A DNA stretch of 64,000 nucleotides from Armatimonadota bacterium (GCA_029547025.1 JAKPQA010000073.1:1-64000); one strand, 5' to 3'. Numbered from the stretch's first letter, positions 37,650 through 47,516 are shown. Program-made: numbers and translations. Notes: generated by a model not told the origin, from the letters alone.

Positions 37650-38561
37650 CTAATTCGTGCCGGAATGGCGGATCGCCGAGAGCTGCCGCCGGGCCAAACC
37701 GATGGCCAGCACGCCGATGAGCACATCCAACACGGCCGTGATCGCCGTGGCCGCCACTGTCAGGTCGCGTGTCGCCGCCATCATGCCCGAAAAGCCTGAA
37801 ACAGGCATCGAGCCCGTGAACAACCCCATCCGGTGAATGAACAGGAGCTGCAGCGGCAGGATGACCACCGATTGTAGGATGGGGATCCCGACGAACGCCA
37901 TGGCGTAGGATGCAACCACGGCCGCCACGGAGCGCCGCACCAGCGTGGAGAAGGCCACGCCCACCGCCGATCGACTGAATACCTGCACGGCCATGCTCGC
38001 CATGCCGAACAGCGCTAGCCGTGGCCCGATCTCGGCTACAGCTGCGCAGAAGCCGAACGCGGGGAGCACCGAGAGGGCCGCCAGGAAGCACGGGTAGCTG
38101 GACGCCGCGAGCTTGCCGAGGACGATCGCCCGGTCCGTCATCGGCGTCGCGAGCACCGGCTCCAGGGCGCGCCGCTCGGCATCACGGGCTATCGTGACCG
38201 CGCCGAGGCCCGGAGCGACGGCTTGGCCAATCAGCCCCAGAACGCTCCAGACGCCGAACAGCATGACGGCCTGCCAGCCGGCAACGCCATCCCCAAGGCC
38301 CGGGATCGCGACCGCGGTCGTGCCCAGCACCATGCGGAGCACCACGGCCATCTCGGCGTTCGTTGCCAGGACCGGGGCCAGGGCCAGGCCTCCCAGGACG
38401 GACCCGCCGGCGAGGGCGAGGCACACGATGGGCGCGATCCAGAGTCGGAAACGCCGCCAGCGCGCGCGGCCGTCCAGCAGATAGACGGCGTTATCGCCCA
38501 AGTGCAGTGCCTCGAGCATCCATGGCCCGATCCAGCGCGACCACACGGCCGTAGCCACCAT
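37650..38561 (-). CDS. ABC-2 type transporter permease 2
   Basis: A 303-residue membrane protein with about six helices. ATG at 38561 lies two bases after the stop of the preceding permease, with TAGGG as ribosome site. The motif ITIARDAERRALEPVLATPMTDRAIVLGK (seen as E-R-x-x-x-x-L-E-x-x-x-x-T-P-M) is the cytoplasmic coupling helix found in ABC-2 permeases. It likely pairs with the 38564-40204 permease to form a heterodimeric exporter. Substrate unknown. A further 217 bases without gene separate it from the EpsI-like gene. Confidence 0.8.
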   Translation of the reverse strand: MVATAVWSRWIGPWMLEALHLGDNAVYLLDGRARWRRFRLWIAPIVCLALAGGSVLGGLALAPVLATNAEMAVVLRMVLGTTAVAIPGLGDGVAGWQAVMLFGVWSVLGLIGQAVAPGLGAVTIARDAERRALEPVLATPMTDRAIVLGKLAASSYPCFLAALSVLPAFGFCAAVAEIGPRLALFGMASMAVQVFSRSAVGVAFSTLVRRSVAAVVASYAMAFVGIPILQSVVILPLQLLFIHRMGLFTGSMPVSGFSGMMAATRDLTVAATAITAVLDVLIGVLAIGLARRQLSAIRHSGTN

Positions 38562-38563
38562 CC

Positions 38564-40204
38564 CTACCGTCCGCGCAGCCTGCGGCACAGATGCGACACG
38601 TTGCGGAGGCCGAGAGCCATTGCCGCCAGCAGGAACGCCAACCCGGCCATCCATGGCGCCAACGTGTGCCCGCCGATCCCGATCCCCATGGACCGGAAGT
38701 CTGGGACGCCTGCGCAGGCGAACAGCACCAGGAGCCCCGCGGGGCTCGCCACCGAGGCCCAGACGGCCGGATCGACCGCCGCGCTGGGGCGAGCCGCGTT
38801 CCAGAAGCCCCACGCGAGGAAGGGGACGGCCGGGTAAGCGATCAGCACGACCAGGGTTCCGACCGCCAAGATGCGCTGCTTCGCCAAGTCCCACGGATGC
38901 CGAAGGGCTGCCCCCAGTCCGATGAAGTAAGCGAGGAGCAGGACACCGAGCTCGACGGCGAACAGACCGACCAGCCCAGGGACGTCGGAGGTGTGCAGCC
39001 ACTCACCCATCAACGCCGCGCCCAGGAGCACCACGCCGGGCACGACGAGCCAGCCTGCGAGCGCCCAGGGCAAGCATGCCTCGGCCCCCACCGCGAAAGC
39101 GCTGCGGGGCCGCAGACCCTCGAGCAGACCTCGGCGCAGACCCAGGGCGTAGATCACCTGCAAGTGCCCTGTCGCTCCCGAGTTGGCGTAGAGCGCCGCC
39201 GCGAGGCACGTGACCATACTCGCCATGGCGACCAAGCCACCCAAGTTGCTGAGTCCGCCGATCGAGCCCGGCGGAGCGAACGAGGCTCCCACGCCGCTCG
39301 ACAGCAGGTCGCGCAGTGATCCCCAGACCAAGACCACCGCGAGCATCGCCACGGTGGCGAGCCCCACGAGCCGCTTCAGGGCCACGTGATGGGGCCGGGG
39401 CGCCACGAGACGGGTGGGACCGTGAAGCAGCAGAAAGGCCGTCGTCAGGCACAGCAACGCGGCACCGGGGATCATGAAAGGCACGGCCGTCCCGAGGAAG
39501 CCCGCGTACAGCTCCTCTGGGCTGCACACCCGCCCCACCCAAGAGAGCGGCGTGAGGGCCGACGCAAGTATCGGGCCGGGCGCGAGCGCCTCGAGACCGC
39601 CCGCCACCAGGAACATCACGGCCAGTACCTCGCCGCTGAACACCGCCGCGGCCGTCGACCGCGACTGAGCGGAGATCGCCACCGCCATGGCGGTGTACAG
39701 CAGGGTGAAGAGCGCGAGCCCCACAAGGCAGAGGCACACCTCGCCCAGCGACACCCCTCCGAGGAACAGGCACGACGCCGCTGGCGGCAGGCTCGTCACC
39801 AGAAGGAGCGAGGACACCAGGAAGGGGCCCAGGCACTTGCCCCAGGCCGCCTGGAGCCCCGTCAGTGGCGTCATCAGGAGCATTTCCAGGGTCTGCTTCT
39901 CGCGCTCCAGCGTGAAGGCGCCGGCCGATAGTGCGGGCACGATCACACAGATCATCATGGCTTCCGCCACGATCAGACTGACGAAGAGCTGGTGCCCACG
40001 CGACGACACGATGCTCGACCGGCCATAGTAATGCAGGCCGTAGACCAGGGACCACGTGACGGCCAGAACAACCATCAAGCATCCCTGGAAGAGCAGGATC
40101 AGCAGGAACAGCCGGGGCCCCCGCATGCGCGACCGGAGCTCGCGTATAAGCAGAGGGTTGTGGATGGGGTTGAGCTCGAACCAAAGACGCCGTATCGCGT
40201 TCAT
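38564..40204 (-). CDS. ABC-2 type transporter permease 1
   Basis: A 546-residue membrane protein with about twelve hydrophobic segments and a charged N-terminus ending at NPLLIRELRSRMRGPRLF, the typical cytoplasmic entry helix. AFTLEREKQTLEMLLMTPLT is the ABC-2 coupling motif. It begins 18 bases after the ATPase stop. Large intergenic-free spacing shows co-transcription with the ATPase and second permease. Together they form an efflux pump of the kind annotated as Gld/NosY-like; cargo is not evident. Confidence 0.85.
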   Translation of the reverse strand: MNAIRRLWFELNPIHNPLLIRELRSRMRGPRLFLLILLFQGCLMVVLAVTWSLVYGLHYYGRSSIVSSRGHQLFVSLIVAEAMMICVIVPALSAGAFTLEREKQTLEMLLMTPLTGLQAAWGKCLGPFLVSSLLLVTSLPPAASCLFLGGVSLGEVCLCLVGLALFTLLYTAMAVAISAQSRSTAAAVFSGEVLAVMFLVAGGLEALAPGPILASALTPLSWVGRVCSPEELYAGFLGTAVPFMIPGAALLCLTTAFLLLHGPTRLVAPRPHHVALKRLVGLATVAMLAVVLVWGSLRDLLSSGVGASFAPPGSIGGLSNLGGLVAMASMVTCLAAALYANSGATGHLQVIYALGLRRGLLEGLRPRSAFAVGAEACLPWALAGWLVVPGVVLLGAALMGEWLHTSDVPGLVGLFAVELGVLLLAYFIGLGAALRHPWDLAKQRILAVGTLVVLIAYPAVPFLAWGFWNAARPSAAVDPAVWASVASPAGLLVLFACAGVPDFRSMGIGIGGHTLAPWMAGLAFLLAAMALGLRNVSHLCRRLRGR

Positions 40205-40222
40205 GCACCCTACGTCTCTCCG

Positions 40223-41155
40223 CTAGGCCACGGCGCCCCGGGTCACTCGCATGAAGATCTCCTCGAGGCTCGCCTCCTGCTCACCGAACCCGGTGACCTG
40301 GCACCCCCGTGACACCAGAGCGGGCAGGATGCCCGCGAAGCCCCCGTCCTCGCCCTCGAACTCGAACCGGACCTCGTTGGGCTCGCTCTCGATGTTACGG
40401 ACGCCAGGCACCTGCTGCAGTACCTCGACCACCGGCGCCGTGTCCCCCGCCACCCGTACCGTGACTCTCTTGAACGGCTGCAGCTGGGCCGTGATGTCAT
40501 CCACCGAGCCCGATACGACGAGGCGTCCCTGTTCGATGATGCCCACCTGTGTGACGAAATCGGCCAGCTCGGAGAGGATGTGGGAGGAGATGAAGATGGT
40601 CTTCCCCAGATTGCGCAGCTCCTTGAGGAGCTCCCGGATCTCGACCCGGGCCCGCGGGTCCAGGCCGCTGGCCGGTTCGTCCAGGAACAGCACCTTGGGA
40701 TCGTGGACCAGGGTCTTCGCCAGACACAGCCGCTGCTTCATGCCCCGCGACAGCTCCTCGACGAAGGCCTCCTTCTTGATCGTCAGATCGGTCAGGGCCA
40801 GGACGTCGTCGATGATCTGCGGGCGGCGGTGGCGCTCGATCCGGTAGGCCGTGGCGAAGAAGTCCAGGTACTCCCAGACCTTGATGTCGTCGTAGACCCC
40901 GAAGAAGTCCGGCATATAGCCGATGACCTTGCGGACCTCCTCCTGTTCACGGATCACGCACTTGCCGTCAACCAGGGCCGTGCCGGCGTCCGGCCGGAGC
41001 AGCGTGACGAGCATCTTGATGGTTGTGGTCTTTCCAGCGCCGTTGGGGCCGATGAAGCCGAAGATCTCGCCCTCGCCGATGCTCAGCGACAGGTCGTTTA
41101 CCGCGACCAGATCGCGGTAGACTTTGCGCAGGCCCTGGCACTCAACCATCGCCAT
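40223..41155 (-). CDS. ABC-2 transporter ATP-binding protein
   Basis: A 310-residue ATPase with Walker A GPNGAGKTTT, signature LSRGMKQRLCLAKTL, Walker B VLFLDEPASGLDP and the C-terminal extension (TAPVVEVLQQVPGVRNIE...) typical of ATPases that work with ABC-2 permeases. ATG at 41155 follows GGGGAGA; ATG at 41254 would add 33 residues of unclear reality. First gene of the three-gene exporter operon. Confidence 0.9.
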   Translation of the reverse strand: MAMVECQGLRKVYRDLVAVNDLSLSIGEGEIFGFIGPNGAGKTTTIKMLVTLLRPDAGTALVDGKCVIREQEEVRKVIGYMPDFFGVYDDIKVWEYLDFFATAYRIERHRRPQIIDDVLALTDLTIKKEAFVEELSRGMKQRLCLAKTLVHDPKVLFLDEPASGLDPRARVEIRELLKELRNLGKTIFISSHILSELADFVTQVGIIEQGRLVVSGSVDDITAQLQPFKRVTVRVAGDTAPVVEVLQQVPGVRNIESEPNEVRFEFEGEDGGFAGILPALVSRGCQVTGFGEQEASLEEIFMRVTRGAVA

Positions 41156-41554
41156 CGGCGTCTCCCCATCTCCGCGTTGATGCGCGAATCGTTCGAGCTG
41201 GTTCTGTAGGACGACGTCCGGCTCCTCGGAGAGTCGCGCCATCCCGGCACTCATACGGATGGGCCCGAGTCACTCCGAGTTGGACCCGGAGCGACCAGAC
41301 TACGCCCGAAGGGGCTCCCGGCGGACCAGGCCTCACATGGCGGCGGCCATTCGCGCCCGGAGGGCGCCGTCAGGATCCCCATCGGCATCTGCCACGACCC
41401 GGAGACGTCACCGCGAATGCGCTGGGGGCGGAATCCCGCGCATGCGGCACACGCATTCAGCGCTCCGGGCGCGCCGAGGGCGAGCCGTTCGGGGGCGCAC
41501 CCGATGCCGTCGTGCCCGACCCGGACGTCCGGGTGCGCGACAGCGCCCGCGTGG
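41156..41554. other. 399-base gap upstream of the ABC-2 operon, with a perfect palindrome
   Basis: No convincing gene is seen on either strand. A perfect 16-base palindrome ACCCGGACGTCCGGGT is at 41519-41534, 20 bases after the lon stop on the minus strand. It could be a terminator stem or a protein-binding site. Promoter elements for the ABC-2 operon are not obvious. Confidence 0.45.
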
Positions 41555-44053
41555 TCACGCTCCAGCCCCGCGCTTGCCCCGTGGCGTCGGGCGAGCCTTG
41601 CGCGCCCGCCCCGGCCGCCCGGCCGGTCTGCGGCTATCCGATGGGTCCTCGGCGGGCAGCAAAGCGTGTTCCAGCACCTGTTCGATCCGCTCAACCGGAA
41701 CGAACTCCATCCGAGCCTTGATCTCGTCCGGCACTTCGAGCAGGTCGGGCTCGTTGCGCTTGGGCAGCACCATGGTCCGGGCTCGGGCCCGGGCTGCCGC
41801 CAGTGCCTTCTCCTTGATGCCGCCAACAGGGAGCACCTTGCCTTGGAGGGTGATCTCCCCGGTCATCGCCAAATCATGCCGGACGGGCCGGTTGGTGAGC
41901 GCCGAGGCCATGGCGGTGGCGATGGTCGTACCGGCGGAGGGCCCGTCCTTGGGGACCTGCCCGGCCGGCACGTGCACGTGCAGGTCCTTGGTGTCGAAGC
42001 TCTCGACGGCAATGCCGAGCTCGGGGGCGAGGCGCTTCACGCATGTGAGCGCTGCCTGGGCCGATTCGCGCATGACCTCGCCCAGATGACCCGTCAGAGT
42101 CAGGTTGCCCTTGCCTGGCATGACCGCGCACTCGACGAACAGCACCTCGCCGCCCGTCGGCGTCCAGGCCAGTCCCGCTGCCACGCCGGGGGTGGTCGTG
42201 CGCTCGACGATGTCATCGAAGAACCGAGGTGGCCCCAGGTAATCGGGCAGACTGCTGGGGGTGATCGTGACGGCACCTTCGCATCCCTCGGCGATGCTTC
42301 GAGCGCGCTTCCGGCACAGCGTGGCGATCTCCCGTTCGAGGTTCCGGAGTCCTGCCTCGCGCGTATACTGCGTCACCACAGCGCTGAGCGTGGCCCGAGG
42401 GATCCGAAGCTGCTTCCGCGTCAGACCGTGCTCCGCAAGCTGCTTCCGCACCAGATACCGCTCGGCGATGGCCAGTTTCTCGCCGTGCGTGTAGCCTGGC
42501 AGCCGCAGAACCTCCATCCGGTCCAGCAGCGCCCGCGGAATGGTGTCCAGCACATTGGCTGTGGTAATGAACATGACCTGCGACAGGTCGAAGTCCACAT
42601 CAAGATAGTGGTCACGGAAGGTGTTGTTCTGTTCGGGGTCGAGCACCTCGAGCAGAGCCGAGGAAGGATCGCCCCTGAAGTCAGTGCCGACCTTGTCAAT
42701 CTCGTCGAGCATGAACACCGGGTTCCGCGTGCCCGCCTGAGCCAGGCCCTGGATGATGCGACCCGGGAGCGCCCCCACGTAGGTCCGCCGGTGCCCGCGG
42801 ATCTCGGCTTCGTCCCGCATCCCACCCAGTGACATACGTACGAACTTGCGGCCCAGCGCGCGGGCGATGGATCGGCCCAGCGAGGTCTTGCCCACTCCCG
42901 GAGGGCCCACCAGGCACAGGATCGGGCCCTTCATGTCAGGCTTGAGCTGGAGAACGGCCAAATACTCGAGGATTCGATCCTTCACGCGCTCCAGGCCGTA
43001 GTGGTCCTCGTTGAGGATTGCCGCGGCCTGGGTCACGTCCAGCACATCCACCGTGCTCTTGGACCAGGGGACCTGGACGAGCCAGTCGAGATAGGTCCGC
43101 GAGACGGTGTACTCGGCCGATGCGCTCGGGATGCGCCCCAGCCGGCGGAGCTCCTTCTCGGCCTGCTCCCGGGCCGCCGGCGGCATCTCGGCTTGCTCGA
43201 TCGCCTCCCGGAGCTCCCGGATCGCCGCCTCCTGGTCGTCCTCGTCACCCAGCTCCTTGCGAATGGCCTCCAGCTGCTGCCGGAGAAAGTACTCCCGCTG
43301 AGCTCTCTCCATCTCGCCGCGGGCGTCGGTCTGGATCTTCTGCCCCAGCTCCAGAACCTGCAGTTCGCCCACGATCAGGCTGTGGAGCCGGCTGAGCCTC
43401 TGCTTCACATCCAGAGCCTCGAGGATCTCCTGGCGCTGGGACTGGTCGAGGTGGACATTCGAGACGATGAAGTCAGCCAGCTTGCCCGGTTCCGGGATGT
43501 TCGCCGCTTGAACCGCGGCCTCGTCGGGGATATCGGACGACAACTCGACGATGGTGCGGAACGTCTCCCGGACCGTGCGGACCAAGGCGTCCACTTCGAC
43601 GTCGCTCGCTTCGATCGGCTCCAGCGTGCGTACCTCGGCCATGATGAAGGGGTCGGTCTGCACGATCCGCTCGATGCGCATCCGAGAGATGCCCTGGATG
43701 ATGGCCCTGCGTGTCCCGTCGGGCACCTTCAGCATCTTCAGGATCTGCGCGGTGCAGCCGAACTCGTAAAGATCCTGCGGCTGGGGCGTCTCTTCGCCCG
43801 GGTCGCGGCGGGTGGCCACCACGCCAATCTGCTTCACGCGCACGAGCGTCTCGTCCATGGCGGCCGCATCCGACTCGCGCGACACGATCAGTGGCGCGAT
43901 CATGTGGGGAAACAGCACGACCTGGTCGGCCACCAGAATGGGCATGACCTTGACGCCGGGCTCGGCCTCTGGCTCGGCCGGATCCGGCTTGGGTTCGTCG
44001 CTGACAGCAACCCCGTGGCGATCCGGGGCGCCTGCGGCGTCCTCATCGGGCAT
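41555..44053 (-). CDS. lon: ATP-dependent Lon protease
   Basis: An 832-residue cytoplasmic protease. The N-terminal substrate domain (MPILVADQVVLFPHMIAPL) is followed by the coiled-coil region, the AAA+ module with Walker A GPPGVGKTS near residue 382 and Walker B FMLDEIDKV, and the protease domain with catalytic Ser near 706 in PKDGPSAG and Lys near 749 in GGIKEK. An acidic leader of about 35 residues precedes the domain, and the basic Arg/Pro-rich C-tail is unusual. It degrades damaged or regulatory proteins. Hsp20 lies 95 bases upstream on the same strand. Confidence 0.96.
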   Translation of the reverse strand: MPDEDAAGAPDRHGVAVSDEPKPDPAEPEAEPGVKVMPILVADQVVLFPHMIAPLIVSRESDAAAMDETLVRVKQIGVVATRRDPGEETPQPQDLYEFGCTAQILKMLKVPDGTRRAIIQGISRMRIERIVQTDPFIMAEVRTLEPIEASDVEVDALVRTVRETFRTIVELSSDIPDEAAVQAANIPEPGKLADFIVSNVHLDQSQRQEILEALDVKQRLSRLHSLIVGELQVLELGQKIQTDARGEMERAQREYFLRQQLEAIRKELGDEDDQEAAIRELREAIEQAEMPPAAREQAEKELRRLGRIPSASAEYTVSRTYLDWLVQVPWSKSTVDVLDVTQAAAILNEDHYGLERVKDRILEYLAVLQLKPDMKGPILCLVGPPGVGKTSLGRSIARALGRKFVRMSLGGMRDEAEIRGHRRTYVGALPGRIIQGLAQAGTRNPVFMLDEIDKVGTDFRGDPSSALLEVLDPEQNNTFRDHYLDVDFDLSQVMFITTANVLDTIPRALLDRMEVLRLPGYTHGEKLAIAERYLVRKQLAEHGLTRKQLRIPRATLSAVVTQYTREAGLRNLEREIATLCRKRARSIAEGCEGAVTITPSSLPDYLGPPRFFDDIVERTTTPGVAAGLAWTPTGGEVLFVECAVMPGKGNLTLTGHLGEVMRESAQAALTCVKRLAPELGIAVESFDTKDLHVHVPAGQVPKDGPSAGTTIATAMASALTNRPVRHDLAMTGEITLQGKVLPVGGIKEKALAAARARARTMVLPKRNEPDLLEVPDEIKARMEFVPVERIEQVLEHALLPAEDPSDSRRPAGRPGRARKARPTPRGKRGAGA

Positions 44054-44148
44054 CTCAGTACCGTCCTCCTGGGCAGGTTGCTGACCCGGCGGCGCGAGGC
44101 CATATCCGGCCGGGCCGGGTGGCCGCGATCGCGTTGCCCGCCGGGTAC

Positions 44149-44604
44149 CTAGCCGATCTTGACGCTATAGGGCGCGGGGCGGCCGGTCTCCTTCTGAAGC
44201 ACGACGTCCAGGTAGCCGTCACTGAGGTGAGCGCGAATGGTCTGCCGATCCACGCGCGCGGGCAAGCGAATCGTGCGCTCGAACCGGCCGCAGTCGATCT
44301 CGCGATGGTGGACGCACTGGACTACGTCGTTTGCCAGCCCCGAAGGGTCGGGGCGTTGCCCCGCAATCGAGAGGACATCCTTGTCGATAGTCACTTCCAG
44401 ATCAGCCACGGTCACCCCGGCCAGCTCGACCTTGACGATGATCTCCCTCTCCGTCTCGTACACGTCCACCGGAGGGACCCAGACCATGTCCCGAACGAAG
44501 AGGACATGACCGGCCGAGCGCAGCAGCTCATCAAAAGGCGACGACCGCCTCGGGCGGGCCGGGATCAGGTCTTCGTCGGGGCTCCTGCGCGGCAGTGCGA
44601 ACAT
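44149..44604 (-). CDS. Hsp20-family small heat shock protein
   Basis: A 151-residue chaperone. ATG at 44604 follows AGGGAGG. The alpha-crystallin domain runs from about residue 42 (WVPPVDVYETEREIIVKVELAGV) to 140 with the conserved ADLEVTIDKDVLSIAGQR and a late R-A-H-L-S-D-G-Y-L-D-V-V-L block (canonical A-x-x-x-n-GVL). It holds unfolded proteins in an ATP-independent way. It is placed 26 bases after the sugar isomerase and 95 before lon, and no heat-shock promoter is visible directly in front. Confidence 0.9.
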   Translation of the reverse strand: MFALPRRSPDEDLIPARPRRSSPFDELLRSAGHVLFVRDMVWVPPVDVYETEREIIVKVELAGVTVADLEVTIDKDVLSIAGQRPDPSGLANDVVQCVHHREIDCGRFERTIRLPARVDRQTIRAHLSDGYLDVVLQKETGRPAPYSVKIG

Positions 44605-44630
44605 GCCGGCCACCTCCCTGTATCGACAGC

Positions 44631-45488
44631 CTATTCCGCTGCCGGCCGTATCGCCTCGCGCATGGCTGCCAGGCACTCGTCCACATAGGGCACCGGGTCA
44701 TCCGGGTGCTCCTCGTACTCGAGCGCGAGGATTCCCTCATAGTGGAGCGTTCCCAGGACGTCGAACATGGCACGCACGTCCAGCTCGCCCTTCCCCACCT
44801 CGGTGAAGGACCGCTCGGCCGTCATGTCCTTGACATGCACCGCATAGACGCGCTCACCAAACGTCTGGATGGCCTCAATGGGATCCTCTCCCGACGCGAT
44901 GTACCAACCCGTGTCGACACAGGCCCCGATTCGCTCGTGGTGGCCCTCCATGGCCTTGGTCACGTCCGTGATCTTGTCAAAGGGGTTCCCCGGGCCGTGG
45001 TTGTGGATGGCGATCCGCACATCGAACTCCTCGAGGAGCTCGTCGAGCACCTTCAGCCCCGCCGGTGTCGGTGCCGCCGTCAGCGTGGGAATCCCCATGG
45101 CTTGGGCGAACTCGAGTAGCTTCCGTGCGCCGTCCTTGTCCTGGTCGAACCCAAACACCCCGGCGGCCAGCCACTCGACCTCGACGGCCTTGAGCTCATC
45201 CTTGAGCTTCTCCTGCTCCTCCGGGTCGTCGGTCACCGGGAAATGGCCCGCGAAGGACTCCATGTAGTGCAGACCGAGCCGCTGCATGGCCGACAGGGTC
45301 GCTGCTCGGTCCAGGTTGCGGAATGAGTAGGTCTGGAGACCGACCTTGAACGGCCCGTAGGGCCCCTCGTCTTCCGCGCGGACTGGCTTCGACGCCCAGC
45401 GCAGTAACGGCAGGCCGGCCGAGGCAGCGGCAGCGCCTCGTTTCAGAAATGCACGGCGCGATAGGCCGGGATCCGTATTTCGACTCAT
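44631..45488 (-). CDS. Tat-exported sugar phosphate isomerase/epimerase family protein
   Basis: A 285-residue xylose-isomerase-like TIM barrel (AP endonuclease 2 family). ATG at 45488 gives a twin-arginine signal SRRAFLKRGAAAASAG. The barrel shows VGLQTYSFRN, AIHNHGPGNPF, CVDTGWYIASGEDP, VHVKDM and the metal-binding E in LALEYEEHPDDP. Such proteins isomerise or epimerise sugars and inositols; the export signal points to the periplasm, though some Tat-like signals in this group are vestigial. Upstream of hsp20 and lon on the same strand. Confidence 0.82.
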   Translation of the reverse strand: MSRNTDPGLSRRAFLKRGAAAASAGLPLLRWASKPVRAEDEGPYGPFKVGLQTYSFRNLDRAATLSAMQRLGLHYMESFAGHFPVTDDPEEQEKLKDELKAVEVEWLAAGVFGFDQDKDGARKLLEFAQAMGIPTLTAAPTPAGLKVLDELLEEFDVRIAIHNHGPGNPFDKITDVTKAMEGHHERIGACVDTGWYIASGEDPIEAIQTFGERVYAVHVKDMTAERSFTEVGKGELDVRAMFDVLGTLHYEGILALEYEEHPDDPVPYVDECLAAMREAIRPAAE

Positions 45489-45606
45489 GGAGTGACTGCC
45501 TCTCGGGGTCTCGGTGATGGAGCGCCGCGCGGCGCCAGGACATTCTACTACAATAGGGCGTCCCAGGCGGAGGCAGCTCGCACTCTCCCTTGGAGGGATG
45601 GCGGCC

Positions 45607-46503
45607 ATGCGTGTTCTCGTCACGGGTGCGAGTGGCTTCATTGGCCGGCACTTGGTGCAGGCACTGCGTGAGGCCGGGCACGACGCCGTGCCGCTGGTCC
45701 GCAAGACCCTGGCCCACGGCGGTCCGGGATGGGATCCTTCTCGTGGCCTGGTGGATGACACGGCGCTCGAGCGCATGGAAGCGGTGGTCCACCTGGCGGG
45801 CGAGCCGGTATCGGGGCGGTGGACGCGCCAGAAGATGACCGCCATCCGCGAGAGCCGGGTTCGCGGCACCCGCGCTCTGGTCGATGCCATCGGCCGCTCT
45901 CAGGCGCCGCCGGGGCTCCTCGTCTGTGCCAGTGCCGTGGGCTACTACGGCGACCGCGGAGAGGAGTCACTCCCCGAATCCGCCGAGGCGGGCTCGGGCT
46001 TTCTGGCCGACGTCTGTCGCCAGTGGGAGGCCGAGGCCGAACGCGCTGCCTCGCTTGGACTCCGCGTCGTGCGGTTGCGCCTGGGTCTGGTGCTCGGTTC
46101 GGGCGGAGGAGTCCTTGGGGCCATGGTCCCGCCCTTCGCCAGGGGGCTCGGAGGCCCGATAGGCTCGGGGCGTCAGTGGTGGCCCTGGGTGCACGTGGAC
46201 GACGTGATCGCTCTCGCCTGCTACGCACTGGAGAACCCAGTCCTGTGCGGCGCCGTGAACGCAACGTCGCCTGAGCCCGTCCGACAGCGGGATTTCGCCC
46301 GCGCCCTCGGCCGCACCCTCGCAAGACCTGCCCGGTTGCCGGCGCCTTCCGCGGCGCTCCGCCTCATGCTGGGTGGCTTCGGCTCCGAACTCCTGGCCAG
46401 CCGACGTGCGGTGCCCGAGGCCGCGGTTCGGTCGGGCTTCGCCTTCGCCCACACCGACCTCGAGCGCGCGCTCACGGAAGTTCTCGCACGGCCCCGGGCC
46501 TAA
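45607..46503 (+). CDS. TIGR01777-family NAD-dependent epimerase
   Basis: A 298-residue extended short-chain dehydrogenase. ATG at 45607 follows GGAGGG and gives MRVLVTGASGFIGRHL, the usual start. Motifs VVHLAGEPVSGRWT, ESRVRGTRALVDAI, SAVGYYGDRGEESLPE, FLADVCRQWEAEA and PWVHVDDVIALACYAL match the TIGR01777/SDR39U1 family, often called YfcH, of unknown physiological substrate. It ends overlapping the alcohol dehydrogenase stop by four bases (convergent). Confidence 0.9.
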   Translation: MRVLVTGASGFIGRHLVQALREAGHDAVPLVRKTLAHGGPGWDPSRGLVDDTALERMEAVVHLAGEPVSGRWTRQKMTAIRESRVRGTRALVDAIGRSQAPPGLLVCASAVGYYGDRGEESLPESAEAGSGFLADVCRQWEAEAERAASLGLRVVRLRLGLVLGSGGGVLGAMVPPFARGLGGPIGSGRQWWPWVHVDDVIALACYALENPVLCGAVNATSPEPVRQRDFARALGRTLARPARLPAPSAALRLMLGGFGSELLASRRAVPEAAVRSGFAFAHTDLERALTEVLARPRA

Positions 46504-47513
46504 TCGAAGCGCACCTGGGCCTTGATGGACACGCCGGCACGCATGGAGTCCATGCACGCGCCAAAGTCAGCGAGCGCGAAGGTGTGAGAGATGATCGGTG
46601 TCAGATCGACGCGTCCCGCGGCGATGAGGCGCAGCGCGCGGGCGCTGGTGAAGGGGTTGGTGAATGACGTGCGCACGGTGAGCTCGCGCATGAAGAGGTC
46701 GTAGGGCTCGACGGCCACGCTCAGGTCAGCGTCGCAGACGCTGAACCACATGACCGTGCCGCCCTTGCGGGCGACTCGCAACGCCTCGGTGACGCTGGCC
46801 CGGGTGCCAGCGGCCTCGATGACCACATCGGCCCCGACGCCCGTCATGCCCATCACCGAGTCCACGAGACTCTCGTGCTCGGGATCGATCGCGTGGGTGG
46901 CACCGAGTGCCAGCGCCAGCTCGCGCTTCTGAGGCAGCGGGTCGCTGACCGTGACCGTGCTGGCACCCGCCGCGCGGACCAGTTGGGCCAGGATCTGACC
47001 AATGCCTCCTGCGCCAATGATGACCACGTGGTCGCCGGCCCGGACGCCTGCCAGGTCCACTCCATGGAGGCAGCACGCGACCGGCTCGACCATGGCGCCG
47101 TGCTCGAAGGGAACGCCGTCGGGCAGCCGCAGCACGTTCTTCTCCACCACGGCCGAGTACTCGGCGAATCCGCCGGGCCGCTTGACACCGTAGCCGAACC
47201 AGTTCTCGCAGAACTGAGGGTAGGCGATCTGGCAGTAGCGGCACCCGCCGCAATAGTAGTTGGGGTCGATGGCTACCGCGTCGCCGGGCCGGAACTCACG
47301 CACGGCCGCGCCGACTTCCACCACGCGGCCGGAGTACTCGTGCCCGGGGATCAGCGGGTAGTCGGGCCGGAACTCGCCCTGCAGGAGATGCAGATCGGTA
47401 CCGCACAGCCCACAGGCCCGGACCGCGATGACCACTTCATCGGGTTGTGGCGCAGGATCGGCCACGTGCTCGATCGACCAACGGCCGGCCTCGTGGAAGA
47501 CGACAGCGCGCAC
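46500..47513 (-). CDS. zinc-dependent alcohol dehydrogenase (MDR family)
   Basis: A 337-residue medium-chain dehydrogenase, close to sorbitol/threonine dehydrogenases. The catalytic zinc site is in RACGLCGTDLH and IPGHEYSG, and the structural zinc lobe in CGGCRYCQIAYPQFC; NAD binding by IIGAGGIGQILAQLV. GTG at 47513 starts just after the DUF1844 stop at 47517, so the two genes are coupled. Likely oxidises a polyol or sugar alcohol. Confidence 0.88.
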   Translation of the reverse strand: MRAVVFHEAGRWSIEHVADPAPQPDEVVIAVRACGLCGTDLHLLQGEFRPDYPLIPGHEYSGRVVEVGAAVREFRPGDAVAIDPNYYCGGCRYCQIAYPQFCENWFGYGVKRPGGFAEYSAVVEKNVLRLPDGVPFEHGAMVEPVACCLHGVDLAGVRAGDHVVIIGAGGIGQILAQLVRAAGASTVTVSDPLPQKRELALALGATHAIDPEHESLVDSVMGMTGVGADVVIEAAGTRASVTEALRVARKGGTVMWFSVCDADLSVAVEPYDLFMRELTVRTSFTNPFTSARALRLIAAGRVDLTPIISHTFALADFGACMDSMRAGVSIKAQVRFD

Positions 47514-47516
47514 AGC

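Noticed and set aside
39003-40208. A 401-codon minus-strand frame in another phase
   Set aside because: It is a shadow of the ABC-2 permease, Arg/Gly/Ala-rich with no hydrophobic pattern.
41417-42832. A 471-codon plus-strand frame
   Set aside because: It is antisense to lon and has no family features.
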